A model generated the notes under the pieces. The model was not told the origin of the DNA. It saw nothing but the letters and a program-made list of their open reading frames with translations, and did not search any database. The position numbers and the translations under genes were made by a program. DNA of 29,630 nt from Candidatus Nanopelagicales bacterium (lineage in GTDB: Bacteria > Actinomycetota > Actinomycetes > S36-B12 > UBA5976): assembly GCA_021742025.1 (NCBI GenBank), contig JAIOWT010000003.1:1-29630 (forward strand). Reading direction: 5' to 3'. Below, one piece after another: positions 16,298 through 25,021 of the stretch (its first letter is position 1; each line of letters opens with the position of its first letter).

Positions 16298-16807
16298 TTA
16301 AAGCATGGTGAGTAAGAGCTCTAAGGCTGCAGCTACAGTCTCTTCTCGAACTTGGGCGCGCGCTTCTTGTGCATTGTCACTCTCTGGCATGAAGTGTAAC
16401 TCCTCTATCGCCGAGTCAATTACAGTTCCTTGCTCATCGCGCATAACGCAGGCCACAAACACTGTGCCAGGCAAATGGCCATCTTGAGATGCCGGACCTG
16501 CAACGCCAGTGACCGCTAACCCAAAGTCCGCATCTAATTTTAGGGCAACCCCAGTTGCCATCTCTAAGGCAACTTGCGCCTGCACTGCGCCGCCATCAGC
16601 TAGGACTGAATCAGAAACCCCAAGCAAACTAGATTTCAAATCAGTTGCGTACGCGATCACGCCACCGCGGAAAATCTGCGAAGCACCAGGAATCGAAGTG
16701 ATGGTTGAACTAATTTGCCCACCAGTAATTGATTCTGCCGTAGCAACTGTGCGACCTTGCATTGCAATAACAACTGTCACTGCTAGCGAATCGATGTCGG
16801 TCTTCAA
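16298..16807 (-). CDS. pncC: CinA C-terminal domain protein (nicotinamide-nucleotide amidase PncC)
   Basis: This 169-residue stand-alone CinA C-terminal domain matches the PncC amidase, which deamidates nicotinamide mononucleotide to nicotinate mononucleotide in NAD recycling. The signature is TAESITGGQISSTITSIPGA, then FRGGVIAYATDLKSSLLGV, the central AVTGVAGPASQDGHLPGTVFVA and a C-terminal helix. The N-terminal COG1058 pyrophosphatase domain of full CinA is absent, which is common. The only frame-compatible start is TTG 16807, since an in-frame TAG lies two codons upstream. The next candidate, a GTG at codon 10, would cut the first strand. It lies between pgsA and clgR, the usual actinobacterial order. 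Confidence 0.88.
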   Translation of the reverse strand: MKTDIDSLAVTVVIAMQGRTVATAESITGGQISSTITSIPGASQIFRGGVIAYATDLKSSLLGVSDSVLADGGAVQAQVALEMATGVALKLDADFGLAVTGVAGPASQDGHLPGTVFVACVMRDEQGTVIDSAIEELHFMPESDNAQEARAQVREETVAAALELLLTML

Positions 16808-16845
16808 GATCTAACTCATTTCCTGATGCGTATGGCTCAAGGATA

Positions 16846-17436
16846 CTAACTTTCCTTCGGCTGAATTCTTGCCTTCACTACATAGTCAATGCCAGTGGTC
16901 ACGGTCAGCGCCAAGGCAACACCAAGAGACATTTGGGCAATTGTGTCGACCCAACCGTCAAGTGGAATGAGGAATGCAACTATTGCCACGATCTGGCTAA
17001 CGGTTTTAACTTTTCCGCCGCGACTAGCAGGTATAACGCCGTGCTTGATGACCCAAAATCTTAAGACCGTGATGGCAACTTCCCTGAAAATAATGATTCC
17101 AGTTACCCACCAGGCAATTTCACCCTGAATTGAAAGGGCAACAAGTGCTGTTCCGATTAATGCCTTGTCGGCTATTGGGTCAGCAATTTTTCCGAAGTTA
17201 GTAACTAATCCATATCGCCGGGCCCAAACACCGTCTAATAAATCTGTTAAAGCAGCTATCAAGAACACTGTGGCGCTCATCCACTGCACTGTCTCGGTTT
17301 GCTCGATAGCTAGCGTCAAATATCCAAAGACTGGAACCATAAACAATCTTGCAACCGTCAAGACGTTGGGAATGTTTAGAACTGGAACCTCGTTGCTTGG
17401 ATCACCAATGTGATCTGGGATTGGTGAATTAGTCAT
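16846..17436 (-). CDS. pgsA: CDP-diacylglycerol-glycerol-3-phosphate 3-phosphatidyltransferase
   Basis: PgsA makes phosphatidylglycerol phosphate from CDP-diacylglycerol and glycerol 3-phosphate in the membrane. This 196-residue protein has the complete CDP-alcohol phosphotransferase motif: Asp65, Asp68-Gly69, Ala72-Arg73, Gly82, Asp86 and Asp90, with five to six membrane helices. IPNVLTVARLFMVPVF is the typical first helix. The ATG at 17436 overlaps the rimO stop by four bases (ATGA). The ftsK-rimO-pgsA-cinA-clgR order is a conserved actinobacterial arrangement. Confidence 0.94.
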   Translation of the reverse strand: MTNSPIPDHIGDPSNEVPVLNIPNVLTVARLFMVPVFGYLTLAIEQTETVQWMSATVFLIAALTDLLDGVWARRYGLVTNFGKIADPIADKALIGTALVALSIQGEIAWWVTGIIIFREVAITVLRFWVIKHGVIPASRGGKVKTVSQIVAIVAFLIPLDGWVDTIAQMSLGVALALTVTTGIDYVVKARIQPKES

Positions 17437-18815
17437 GCGGAAATCTGCTTTGCAACTATGTCAACGCCTACAGCCTCAATTACAACAGCACGGACTATCG
17501 AACCCACCGGCAAGTCATCATCGGAAATCACAGTTGTCGAACCGTCTACTTCAGGACCTTGATGTTCGCTGCGACCGCCGTTACCTGACTCTTCAATCAA
17601 GACCATTACTTCCTGACCAATCCGGCTACGCGCTACGTCCTCGCTAACGCGCAACGCGACTTTACTGACTTCTTCAAATCTTGCTTGAACCTCGTTGTCA
17701 GATAAATGGCCGTCGAGATTAACCGCTGCAGTGCCATCCTCATCGGAATAAGAAAATACGCCTACGGCGTCTAATCGGGCACCCTCGATGAATTCAATCA
17801 ATTCAGTTACGTCAGCTTCAGTTTCTCCTGGAAAGCCAACTATGACATTAGTTCTGGCACCAGCAAGTGGATTGTGAATTCTAATTGCGCTCAAAAGATC
17901 CAAGAAACTATCAGTTCCGCCGAAGCGCTTCATGCGCCTTAGTACTGCGTTACTTGCATGTTGAAAGGACAGATCAAAGTACGGAACAATCCCCGGCGTC
18001 TTAGCAATAACACTTATTAAATCGGGGCGCATTTCCGCAGGCTGTAAATAGGAAACTCGAACCCACTCAATGCCTTCGGGTTGCACTAACAATGGAAGAA
18101 GTTTTTCAAGCAACCTCAGATCGCCTAGATCCTTGCCATATGACGTGGAATTCTCACTTACTAAAAGAAGTTCCCGAACACCGTTTTCACCAAGCCAAGC
18201 CGCTTCTTCGAAAATCTCACCTGGATCGCGAGAAACAAACGATCCTCGAAATGCCGGTATTGCACAAAACGTACATCTTCGATCACAACCAGAGGCAATC
18301 TTTAGTGGCGCCCAGGGTGTCGCCTCCAACCGCTTTCGATAAACGTGTGGGCCCCTGCCTGGCGTAGACACATCCGACGAAACGGTTTGTCGATCCACTG
18401 GTGAAATCGGGAGCAACTTACGTCGATCCCCTGGCGTGTGAGCAACAATGCTTTCGCCGGCTAAAACTTTTCTAAGCGTCGACCCGATGTCCGCATAGTC
18501 ATCAAAACTTAGTACCGCGTCTGCTTCCGGTAACTCGGCCGCTAATTCCTTGCCATATCGCTGAGCTAAACAGCCAACCGCTACAACTTTTCCATTTCCA
18601 GCAAGTAATTCACTTGCCTCCAAAATGGTGTCGATGGAATCTTTTTTTGCCTGCTCGATAAACCCGCAAGTGTTAACCAAAACTAAATCTGTGGCTTCTC
18701 CGTCAGTGACCAAGTTCCAACCGTCAGCAGTTAATCTGCCCGCTAGTTCTTCAGAGTCGACGTCATTTCGCGAACACCCAAGAGAAACGATTGATACACG
18801 AGGATTAGCGGTCAC
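17433..18815 (-). CDS. rimO: Ribosomal protein S12 methylthiotransferase RimO
   Basis: RimO is a radical-SAM enzyme with two iron-sulfur clusters that methylthiolates the conserved Asp of ribosomal protein S12. In this 460-residue protein the N-terminal UPF0004 domain has Cys14, Cys50 and Cys82. The radical-SAM cluster site is Cys177-x3-Cys181-x2-Cys184 (GCDRRCTFCAIPAFRG). Further motifs are SYLQPAEMRPDL, DLSFQHASNAVLRRMKR, RTNVIVGFPGET and a C-terminal TRAM domain from about 395. HASN replaces the HAS/D-type variants seen in MiaB, consistent with RimO. The GTG at 18815 follows the ftsK stop by ten bases without a clear ribosome site. TAGGCT lies seven bases upstream. Confidence 0.94.
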   Translation of the reverse strand: MTANPRVSIVSLGCSRNDVDSEELAGRLTADGWNLVTDGEATDLVLVNTCGFIEQAKKDSIDTILEASELLAGNGKVVAVGCLAQRYGKELAAELPEADAVLSFDDYADIGSTLRKVLAGESIVAHTPGDRRKLLPISPVDRQTVSSDVSTPGRGPHVYRKRLEATPWAPLKIASGCDRRCTFCAIPAFRGSFVSRDPGEIFEEAAWLGENGVRELLLVSENSTSYGKDLGDLRLLEKLLPLLVQPEGIEWVRVSYLQPAEMRPDLISVIAKTPGIVPYFDLSFQHASNAVLRRMKRFGGTDSFLDLLSAIRIHNPLAGARTNVIVGFPGETEADVTELIEFIEGARLDAVGVFSYSDEDGTAAVNLDGHLSDNEVQARFEEVSKVALRVSEDVARSRIGQEVMVLIEESGNGGRSEHQGPEVDGSTTVISDDDLPVGSIVRAVVIEAVGVDIVAKQISA

Positions 18816-18822
18816 GCTGTGA

Positions 18823-18828
18823 AGCCTA
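18823..18828 (-). promoter_or_regulatory. Possible -10 for leaderless rimO transcript, overlapping the ftsK stop
   Basis: TAGGCT fits TANNNT with seven bases to the rimO GTG. Its first three bases are the ftsK TAG stop codon. It is weaker than the other cases, because rimO could equally be read through from ftsK. Confidence 0.35.
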
Positions 18829-21468
18829 CTCGCCGCGGATCAAAGCAATTGTTCCCGCAAGATCTTCTGCAGTCACCAAGACTTCACGAGCTTTGGAACC
18901 CTCAGAAGGTCCCACGATGTTTCTAGACTCCATGAGATCCATAAGGCGACCGGCCTTAGCGAAACCAATTCGAAGCTTGCGTTGCAACATTGAGGTTGAT
19001 CCGAATTGAGTGGATACAACCAATTCAACAGCTGCTAAGAGATCATCTAGGTCGTTGCCAATGTCGCCGTCGACTTCTCGAGAGGCGGCAATTGGAGCCA
19101 CGATGTCTTCGCGATACTGCGGAGCCATCTGACCTTTGGCGTGGGCCACTACTGCGCGGATCTCTGCTTCAGTCACCCATGAACACTGAATTCGAATTGG
19201 CTTTGAGGTACCCATTGGAAGAAACAGTCCATCGCCCTGTCCTACAAGCTTCTCCGCGCCTGGTTGATCTAAAATCACTCGACTATCAGCAAGGCTGGAA
19301 GTTGAGAAAGCTAGGCGGCTAGGCACATTAGCTTTAATCAAGCCAGTTACCACGTCCACCGATGGACGCTGAGTTGCAAGTACGAGGTGGATACCTGCGG
19401 CTCTGGCAAGTTGGGTGATTCTTACGATCGAATCTTCGACGTCTCTTGGTGCGACCATCATCAAGTCTGCAAGTTCGTCTACGACTACAAGCAAGTACGG
19501 GTAAGGACGAAGCACTCGTTGTGAGCCATCTGGTGGCGTTACCTTTCCACTACGCACTGCCTTGTTGAAATCATCAACGTGGCGGAATCCGTAAGCAGAT
19601 AGATCGTCGTAGCGAGCTTCCATTTCTTTTACTACCCAGGCAAGTGCTTCGGCTGCCTTTTTCGGATTAGTAATGATTGGACTAATCAAGTGTGGAATAC
19701 CCTCGTATGCAGTCAGTTCCACGCGCTTTGGGTCAATCAAAATCATCCGGACTTCATCTGGTGTTGATCGCATCAAAATCGAAGTGATCAAAGCATTCAT
19801 GCAACCAGATTTACCCGCGCCAGTTGCGCCAGCGACCAAAAGGTGTGGCATCTTTGCCAAATTGGCAACGGTAAAGCCACCCTCGACATCTTTACCTAGT
19901 CCGACCAACATTGGGTGCTGATCACCTGCTGCTTCGCCACTGCGCATTACGTCGCCAAGGGAAACAACTTCACGATCAGTGTTTGGAATTTCGATTCCAA
20001 TTGCACTCTTACCTGGAATTGGAGAAAGTATTCGCACGTCCGCGCTTGCTACTGCGTATGCGATGTTCTTGCTTAAGGCAGTCACACGTTCAACTTTTAC
20101 CTTTGGCCCCAATTCAACTTCGTAGCGGGTAACAGTTGGACCACGTTGGAAACCAGTAACTTTTGCGTCAATATCGAATTGCTCAAGTACTTGGGTTAGC
20201 GCTTCGATTACTGCATCGTTTGCAGCAGTTCGGGCCTTAGGTGTAGCACCAGGCTTAAGTAGCGCTTCGCTAGGCAACTTGTAATTAGAGGCAGAAACAA
20301 ACTGCAGCTGCTCAGGCTTACTTGGCTTCCCATCAAGCATTGATGCTGGTTGCGGCGGTGTCGAAGTAGATGGCTTTGGAATGGACGGCGCTACCGAAAC
20401 AGCCTGAGTGTCATTTGATAACACCGGTGCCATTACATCGACAGCGATGGTATTCATCTGCGTGATGTCTTGTACTTGCTCTGCCGGCTCAATCACTTCT
20501 TCAACAACCAAATTGTTAACTACTGGAGTAACGAATGGGGTGTCACCAGCAAGTTGACCGATTGCTAATGCCGGATCAACATCGGCTGGTGCTGCGCTCT
20601 TGCGGCGAAGGCGACTAAACAAAGTGCGATGGGGTTCAGCTGTTAAATCGAGAGCTAGTTGAGCCTGCGCTGCAGAAATCGCATCGACATTTGGATGCGT
20701 CATGTCTACAGGTCCTAAATCACTGGCCTCGGAAGCTCGATCGAACTTAGCGACGATCAAACGAATCTTGCCTGGGATCGCGTTAACGGGCGTTGCAGTA
20801 ATTATCAAGATTGAAAAGAAAGAAACTACGAGCAGAAGCAAAACGGTAACTATGGTTCCAACTGCACTAATAAATGGTGCGGTTATTGCCCAGCCAACCC
20901 AACCTGCAGCCTCACGCATTGCAACTGCGCCAGAAGATGGAATTGGACTTCCCTGATTGATGTGAACTATTCCCATTACGCTCAAGGAAAGTAGGGTCCA
21001 ACCAATCGTCAGTCGGCCCTTCTTTTGTGACGGAGTGTCTGGGTGTCGCAAGATTTGTACTGCGACCACAAGAAGTGCAACTGGAGCTAGCACGTCGAAG
21101 ATTCCGATAGCGCCGGTAACCAGGCTGGTAACTACCCCAGAAACGAAACCGGAAACGTCAAACCAAACAACCGATGCAACCACAATGGCTAATGACAAGT
21201 AAATGAGCCCTAGGCCATCGCGACGATGTGCTGGATCTAAATCTTTAGCGCTCTTACCGATACCGCGAGCAATGGCTCCAACTAAGTTAGCGATGCCCAA
21301 CCAAACTGCTGTGATGAATTTGCGTGAGCCATGCGCGAGTGAAGTAAGTGCGGAGGGGGAATTTTTTCGTGGCTTAACTGGCGGGCGGCCAGATGAGGAA
21401 TTTCGGCCTTGGGGACGGTTCGCTGATGCGGAGCGCGGACGAGTTTTTGCCGAAGACGGGGAAGCCAT
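18826..21468 (-). CDS. ftsK: DNA translocase FtsK
   Basis: FtsK is a septal double-stranded DNA pump that clears chromosomes at division and activates XerD at dif. From ATG 21468 it has 880 residues. A basic Ser/Pro-rich N-terminus is followed by four to five membrane helices (about 85-230), then a variable linker (about 240-400), the alpha-beta motor with Walker A GATGAGKS (547-554) and Walker B LLVVVDELADLMMV (about 659-672). A C-terminal gamma winged helix has QRKLRIGFAKAGRLMDLME. The linker is short relative to Escherichia coli FtsK. A frame-open extension to 21510 is rejected because TATATT six bases before 21468 marks a leaderless start there. xerD and parA are nearby in the same direction. 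Confidence 0.95.
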   Translation of the reverse strand: MASPSSAKTRPRSASANRPQGRNSSSGRPPVKPRKNSPSALTSLAHGSRKFITAVWLGIANLVGAIARGIGKSAKDLDPAHRRDGLGLIYLSLAIVVASVVWFDVSGFVSGVVTSLVTGAIGIFDVLAPVALLVVAVQILRHPDTPSQKKGRLTIGWTLLSLSVMGIVHINQGSPIPSSGAVAMREAAGWVGWAITAPFISAVGTIVTVLLLLVVSFFSILIITATPVNAIPGKIRLIVAKFDRASEASDLGPVDMTHPNVDAISAAQAQLALDLTAEPHRTLFSRLRRKSAAPADVDPALAIGQLAGDTPFVTPVVNNLVVEEVIEPAEQVQDITQMNTIAVDVMAPVLSNDTQAVSVAPSIPKPSTSTPPQPASMLDGKPSKPEQLQFVSASNYKLPSEALLKPGATPKARTAANDAVIEALTQVLEQFDIDAKVTGFQRGPTVTRYEVELGPKVKVERVTALSKNIAYAVASADVRILSPIPGKSAIGIEIPNTDREVVSLGDVMRSGEAAGDQHPMLVGLGKDVEGGFTVANLAKMPHLLVAGATGAGKSGCMNALITSILMRSTPDEVRMILIDPKRVELTAYEGIPHLISPIITNPKKAAEALAWVVKEMEARYDDLSAYGFRHVDDFNKAVRSGKVTPPDGSQRVLRPYPYLLVVVDELADLMMVAPRDVEDSIVRITQLARAAGIHLVLATQRPSVDVVTGLIKANVPSRLAFSTSSLADSRVILDQPGAEKLVGQGDGLFLPMGTSKPIRIQCSWVTEAEIRAVVAHAKGQMAPQYREDIVAPIAASREVDGDIGNDLDDLLAAVELVVSTQFGSTSMLQRKLRIGFAKAGRLMDLMESRNIVGPSEGSKAREVLVTAEDLAGTIALIRGE

Positions 21469-21474
21469 ATAACA

Positions 21475-21480
21475 AATATA
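21475..21480 (-). promoter_or_regulatory. Putative -10 for leaderless ftsK transcript
   Basis: TATATT is followed by six bases (TGTTAT) and the ftsK ATG at 21468. No Shine-Dalgarno is present. A 13-base dyad CCAGTAACACTGG lies just upstream at 21492-21504, near the -35 position, and could be a regulator site or part of the rnj 3' end. Confidence 0.55.
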
Positions 21481-21551
21481 TCCGAAACACTCCAGTAACA
21501 CTGGCACCAAGAGTCACGGCGTGTCGCAAACTTAAACCGATTGGCCTTGAT

Positions 21552-23237
21552 TTAATTCGAAATAATCAGCGGGACGATCATCGGCCGGCGGCGGTGCTTC
21601 TCGCCTACCCACTTGCCAGCAACTCTGCGTACCATTTGTCCAAGTTGATGTGTGTCCGTGACTCCTTCGGCCAATGCGACCTCAAGTGTGGATTTAATCT
21701 TAGGCAAGATTTCTTCGAATACGCTTTCTTCTTTACTGAACCCGCGAGCGTGAATTTGCGGACCTGCAATTACTTTGCGATTTTCAAAATCAATAGCAGC
21801 CACGATTGACAAGAATCCGTCTTCGCCAAGTACGCGACGATCCTTTAGTAGTGACTCAGAAACTTCACCCACGATCGAGCCTTCAACGTAAACATAGCCA
21901 CACGGTACGGCTCCCACGATGCTGGCTTTTCCATTTACCAGGTCAACAACAATGCCATCTCCGGCCAGCATCACTCGAGACTCAGGTACACCAGTCTTTA
22001 TTGCCAAATCTGCATTTGCTCTCAAGTGACGCCATTCGCCATGAATCGGCATAACGTTCTTGGGCTTAACGATGTTGTAGCAGTACAACAGCTCACCAGC
22101 TGCCGCATGTCCTGAGACGTGCACCAAAGCGTTTCCTTTATGCACCACATAGGCACCCAGCCGAGTCAGGTCATTAATAATTCGGTAAACCGCATTCTCG
22201 TTACCTGGAATCAACGACGAAGCAAGGATCACGGTATCGCCGGTGCCTACCGAAATTGCATGATCTTGATTCGCAATCCGCGCTAACGCAGCCATTGGTT
22301 CACCTTGTGATCCAGTGCAAATCAGTACGGCTTGATCGTCTGGCAGGTCTGCCATTTGATCGCTAGAAATCAGCGCGCCACCAGGAATTGTTAAGTAGCC
22401 AAGGTCACTTGCAAGCGCCATGTTGCGCACCATGGATCTTCCAACGAATGCAATTTTGCGATTGTTTCTAACCGCCACATCAATAATCTGTTGCACTCTA
22501 TGTACGTGGGATGCGAACGATGCAACGATCACACGACCTGATGCTCCGCCAATCACTTGTTGCAGTGTGGGAATGATATCTTTTTCGCTAGTGACAAAGC
22601 CAGGGACTTCCGCATTAGTTGAATCAACTAAAAACAGATCAACTCCCTTGTCACCCAATCGCGCGAATGCATTCAAGTCTGTGACTCTGCCATCTAGGGG
22701 TAGCTGATCCATTTTGAAATCACCAGTTATCAAAATGGTTCCCGCTGCCGTTGTAACTGCAACGGCTAAGGCATCAGGGATTGAGTGATTGACGGCAATG
22801 AACTCGACCGAGAATTCGCCAAATTGTTCGGTCATTCCCTCTTTGACGGCATGTGTGTATGCCGAAATTCGATGTTCCTTTAGCTTGCTCTCGACAAATG
22901 CCAGGGTTAACTGTGATCCAACAATTGGGATATCTTGCTTGTGTCTTAAGAGGTACGGAACCGCACCGATGTGATCTTCGTGCCCATGCGTCAAGACAAT
23001 CGCCGCTACGTCATCGAGGCGATCTTGAATGTAGGCAAAATCCGGCAGGATTAGATCGACACCTGGTTGGGTTTCTTCTGGAAACAACACACCACAGTCG
23101 ACGATCAAAAGTTTTCCGCGATACTCCAACACGGTCATGTTTCGCCCGATGTCGCCGAGTCCGCCTAGCGCTACGACCCGAAAGGCATCATCTGCTAATG
23201 GTGGCGGAGTTGGTAAATCGATTTGTGAGAATGTCAC
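21552..23237 (-). CDS. rnj: Ribonuclease J
   Basis: RNase J is a metallo-beta-lactamase/beta-CASP nuclease with 5'-3' exo- and endonuclease activity in mRNA decay and rRNA maturation. This 561-residue protein has the zinc motif HGHEDH (84-89), His151 in NHSIPD, GDFK (Asp173), the beta-CASP region with SFASHVHRVQQIID and HVSGHAAAGEL, PIHGEWRHL, and the C-terminal domain ending QMVRRVAGKWVGEKHRRRPMI (last residues). It matches actinobacterial RNase J in length and gene order. The GTG at 23237 overlaps the dapA stop by four bases (GTGA). It ends 83 bases before the ftsK start. Confidence 0.95.
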   Translation of the reverse strand: MTFSQIDLPTPPPLADDAFRVVALGGLGDIGRNMTVLEYRGKLLIVDCGVLFPEETQPGVDLILPDFAYIQDRLDDVAAIVLTHGHEDHIGAVPYLLRHKQDIPIVGSQLTLAFVESKLKEHRISAYTHAVKEGMTEQFGEFSVEFIAVNHSIPDALAVAVTTAAGTILITGDFKMDQLPLDGRVTDLNAFARLGDKGVDLFLVDSTNAEVPGFVTSEKDIIPTLQQVIGGASGRVIVASFASHVHRVQQIIDVAVRNNRKIAFVGRSMVRNMALASDLGYLTIPGGALISSDQMADLPDDQAVLICTGSQGEPMAALARIANQDHAISVGTGDTVILASSLIPGNENAVYRIINDLTRLGAYVVHKGNALVHVSGHAAAGELLYCYNIVKPKNVMPIHGEWRHLRANADLAIKTGVPESRVMLAGDGIVVDLVNGKASIVGAVPCGYVYVEGSIVGEVSESLLKDRRVLGEDGFLSIVAAIDFENRKVIAGPQIHARGFSKEESVFEEILPKIKSTLEVALAEGVTDTHQLGQMVRRVAGKWVGEKHRRRPMIVPLIISN

Positions 23238-24130
23238 AGAGTGAAGCCACCCTTAACTAGGTCTTCACGAAGTACACGTTTTTGTTCGTCAGTAGCTGGA
23301 ACCAAAGGCAAGCGCAAAGATCCGCCTCCAGTTCGACCAAGTGCTTCTAGGGCGGCCTTCACCATGATTGCCCCACCAGCTTTGGTCATAATTCCTTCAG
23401 TGATTGGAACTAACGATCGATTGATTTCCCGAGCGGCATTAACGTCATTGTTTTGCATTGCTTCAACCATCAACTTGTGACGATCTGCAACAATGTGCCC
23501 AGTAACACTCACAACACCAACTGCGCCAATTGCTAAGAGCGCAAGATTTAACGGATCGTCGCCAGAGTAATAAGCAAGATCAGATTGCGCCATGATTTGG
23601 GAAGCTGCCCAAAGATCACCTTTGGCGTCCTTGTTAGCAATAATTTTTGAGTGCTGGGCCAGCTGCAACATAGTTTCGTTATTGATTGCAACTCCGGCAC
23701 GGCCAGGTATGTCATAAATCATCACGGGTAAATCAGTTGAATCGGCAACTGCAACCATGTGCGCATAAATCCCCGCTTGTGGTGGCTTGTTGTAATAAGG
23801 CGTAACAACAAGCAAACCGTGTGCTCCAGCTTTTTGGGCATCCTTTGCCAACAAGATTGAATGTGCGGTGTCATTAGAACCAGCGCCGGCAACAACTTTC
23901 GCTCTACTGCCTACGGCCTCAATTACAACTTTTAGTAATTGTAGTTTCTCGTGTTCGTCTGTTGTTGGTGATTCCCCAGTTGTTCCGTTAACAACCAGTC
24001 CGTTGTTACCAAGATCGACAAGATCGTTTGCCAGTGATGCTGCAGCGTCGAAATCAATCTTGGTTCCATCAGCAGTAAATGGCGTGACCATTGCGGTCAA
24101 AACCGTGCCAAATGCGGATTCAGCTTTCAT
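23234..24130 (-). CDS. dapA: 4-hydroxy-tetrahydrodipicolinate synthase
   Basis: DapA condenses pyruvate with aspartate semialdehyde, the first step of the lysine/meso-diaminopimelate branch. The 298-residue TIM barrel has NGTTGESPTTDEHEK (48-62), YYNKPPQAG (112-120), MIYDIPGRAG (137-146, Tyr139) and the Schiff-base Lys167 in IIANKDAKGD, with YYSGDD following. All catalytic residues are present. ATG 24130 has AGGTGAG just upstream. It is translationally coupled to rnj by a GTGA overlap and follows thyX by 28 bases, the usual thyX-dapA-rnj actinobacterial order. Confidence 0.95.
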   Translation of the reverse strand: MKAESAFGTVLTAMVTPFTADGTKIDFDAAASLANDLVDLGNNGLVVNGTTGESPTTDEHEKLQLLKVVIEAVGSRAKVVAGAGSNDTAHSILLAKDAQKAGAHGLLVVTPYYNKPPQAGIYAHMVAVADSTDLPVMIYDIPGRAGVAINNETMLQLAQHSKIIANKDAKGDLWAASQIMAQSDLAYYSGDDPLNLALLAIGAVGVVSVTGHIVADRHKLMVEAMQNNDVNAAREINRSLVPITEGIMTKAGGAIMVKAALEALGRTGGGSLRLPLVPATDEQKRVLREDLVKGGFTL

Positions 24131-24158
24131 GGTCTCACCTATTCACTTTCAAAATTCA

Positions 24159-24875
24159 CTATGGAGCGACTCGGCCATTAGCCACAAAAGATGCGTGGGT
24201 AAGCGGCATGATTCGCTCGAACTCTAATTCGTACTTTTCTGCAACCATTTCAATTTCGCGCTGTGGGAACGATGGAAAGTGTGATCCTTCTGCTTTACGA
24301 CGCAAACTCAAGAAATTCATCATGGCGCGCGCATTCATAGTCACGTATGCCGAACTGTAAATCGTGACTGGCAAAACGATGCGTGCAACTTCGCGTGCGA
24401 CGCCGGCTTCAAGCATTGCTTCATACGATGCATACGCAACTTCGCATGCTTTTTTCGTTTCTGAAGTAACAATGTCAAATTGCTCCGGCGTACCATCAAC
24501 AAATTCGTAAGCGCCAGCTTTCCCAACCTGTATCAGTTTTCGCTCCGGGCTTGGTGTGTAAAAAATCGGTTCTAGAACTTTGTATCGACCAGATTCTTCG
24601 TTGTAACTAGCCATCCGATGGCGAAAATGTTCGCGCCACATAAAGATTGGCGCTTGCACAAAGAAGGTAAACACCGAGTGCTCAAATGGGCTGCCATGGC
24701 GGTCGCGCATTAGGTAGTTAATCAAGCCGGCAGAAGCCGCGGAATCCGCGTTCACATCAACTGCGGACTGATCGCCCTTTGTTGAAACTCTGGCGGCCCA
24801 AAGCACGTCCGCATCACCTGCCGAATGCTTTACCAGCTCGACAGTCACATCGCTTCGGAATGAAATCTGCACCAC
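24159..24875 (-). CDS. thyX: Flavin-dependent thymidylate synthase ThyX
   Basis: ThyX makes dTMP from dUMP using methylene-tetrahydrofolate and FADH2. The 238-residue protein carries the defining RHRMASYNEESGRY motif (85-98, matching RHRxxSxNExSxRY) and FEHSVFTFFVQAP (64-76). The C-terminal LSLRRKAEGSHFP replaces the usual FL.LR....AQ.EI segment with the catalytic Arg region retained. Two consecutive GTG codons can start the protein (24875 or 24872). There is no Shine-Dalgarno, and TAGCCT lies seven bases before the first GTG. It is divergent from the iron ABC operon across 146 bases. Confidence 0.94.
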   Translation of the reverse strand: MVQISFRSDVTVELVKHSAGDADVLWAARVSTKGDQSAVDVNADSAASAGLINYLMRDRHGSPFEHSVFTFFVQAPIFMWREHFRHRMASYNEESGRYKVLEPIFYTPSPERKLIQVGKAGAYEFVDGTPEQFDIVTSETKKACEVAYASYEAMLEAGVAREVARIVLPVTIYSSAYVTMNARAMMNFLSLRRKAEGSHFPSFPQREIEMVAEKYELEFERIMPLTHASFVANGRVAP

Positions 24876-24882
24876 GCAGATA

Positions 24883-24888
24883 AGGCTA
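24883..24888 (-). promoter_or_regulatory. Putative -10 for leaderless thyX transcript
   Basis: TAGCCT fits TANNNT with seven bases to the first GTG of thyX. No -35 is recognised. It lies 45 bases from the divergent iron-operon promoter. Confidence 0.4.
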
Positions 24889-24932
24889 TCGGGGGGCGAT
24901 TTAGATGCTTACTTTGCCACCAAGTTATGCAT

Positions 24933-24961
24933 TTGACAGCACATATGATTTTGGCTACCTT
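24933..24961 (+). promoter_or_regulatory. Promoter of the iron-type ABC transporter operon
   Basis: A consensus -35 TTGACA (24933-24938) is followed by exactly 17 bases and TACCTT (24956-24961), which fits the actinobacterial TANNNT -10. Transcription should start near 24968, leaving a leader of about 54 bases with a ribosome site GGAG (25013-25016). It is the best promoter match in the window, and its -10 is buried in a dyad operator. Confidence 0.75.
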
Positions 24962-24969
24962 TTAGTTGC
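24954..24969. promoter_or_regulatory. Operator-like dyad, copy 1 (over the -10)
   Basis: GCTACCTTTTAGTTGC is an imperfect dyad that matches copy 2 at 14 of 16 bases and, like it, is followed by ATAA. It covers the -10 hexamer of the iron operon promoter. A protein bound here would block transcription. Confidence 0.6.
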
Positions 24970-24981
24970 ATAAATAATTAC

Positions 24982-24997
24982 GCAACCTTTTGGTTGC
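24982..24997. promoter_or_regulatory. Operator-like dyad, copy 2 (in the leader)
   Basis: GCAACCTTTTGGTTGC is a perfect 6-4-6 inverted repeat, flanked by TTA on the left and TAA on the right after one mismatched base. It lies 28 bp downstream of copy 1. As RNA it would also form a small stem-loop. It does not match the IdeR/DtxR or Fur box consensus that I know. Confidence 0.65.
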
Positions 24998-25021
24998 ATA
25001 ATTCACCTAATTTGGAGTTCA

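Noticed and set aside
24982..24997. IdeR/DtxR or Fur box upstream of the iron operon
   Set aside because: Neither the TTAGGTTAGGCTAACCTAA type nor the GATAATGATAATCATTATC type fits the GCAACC-TTTT-GGTTGC dyad.
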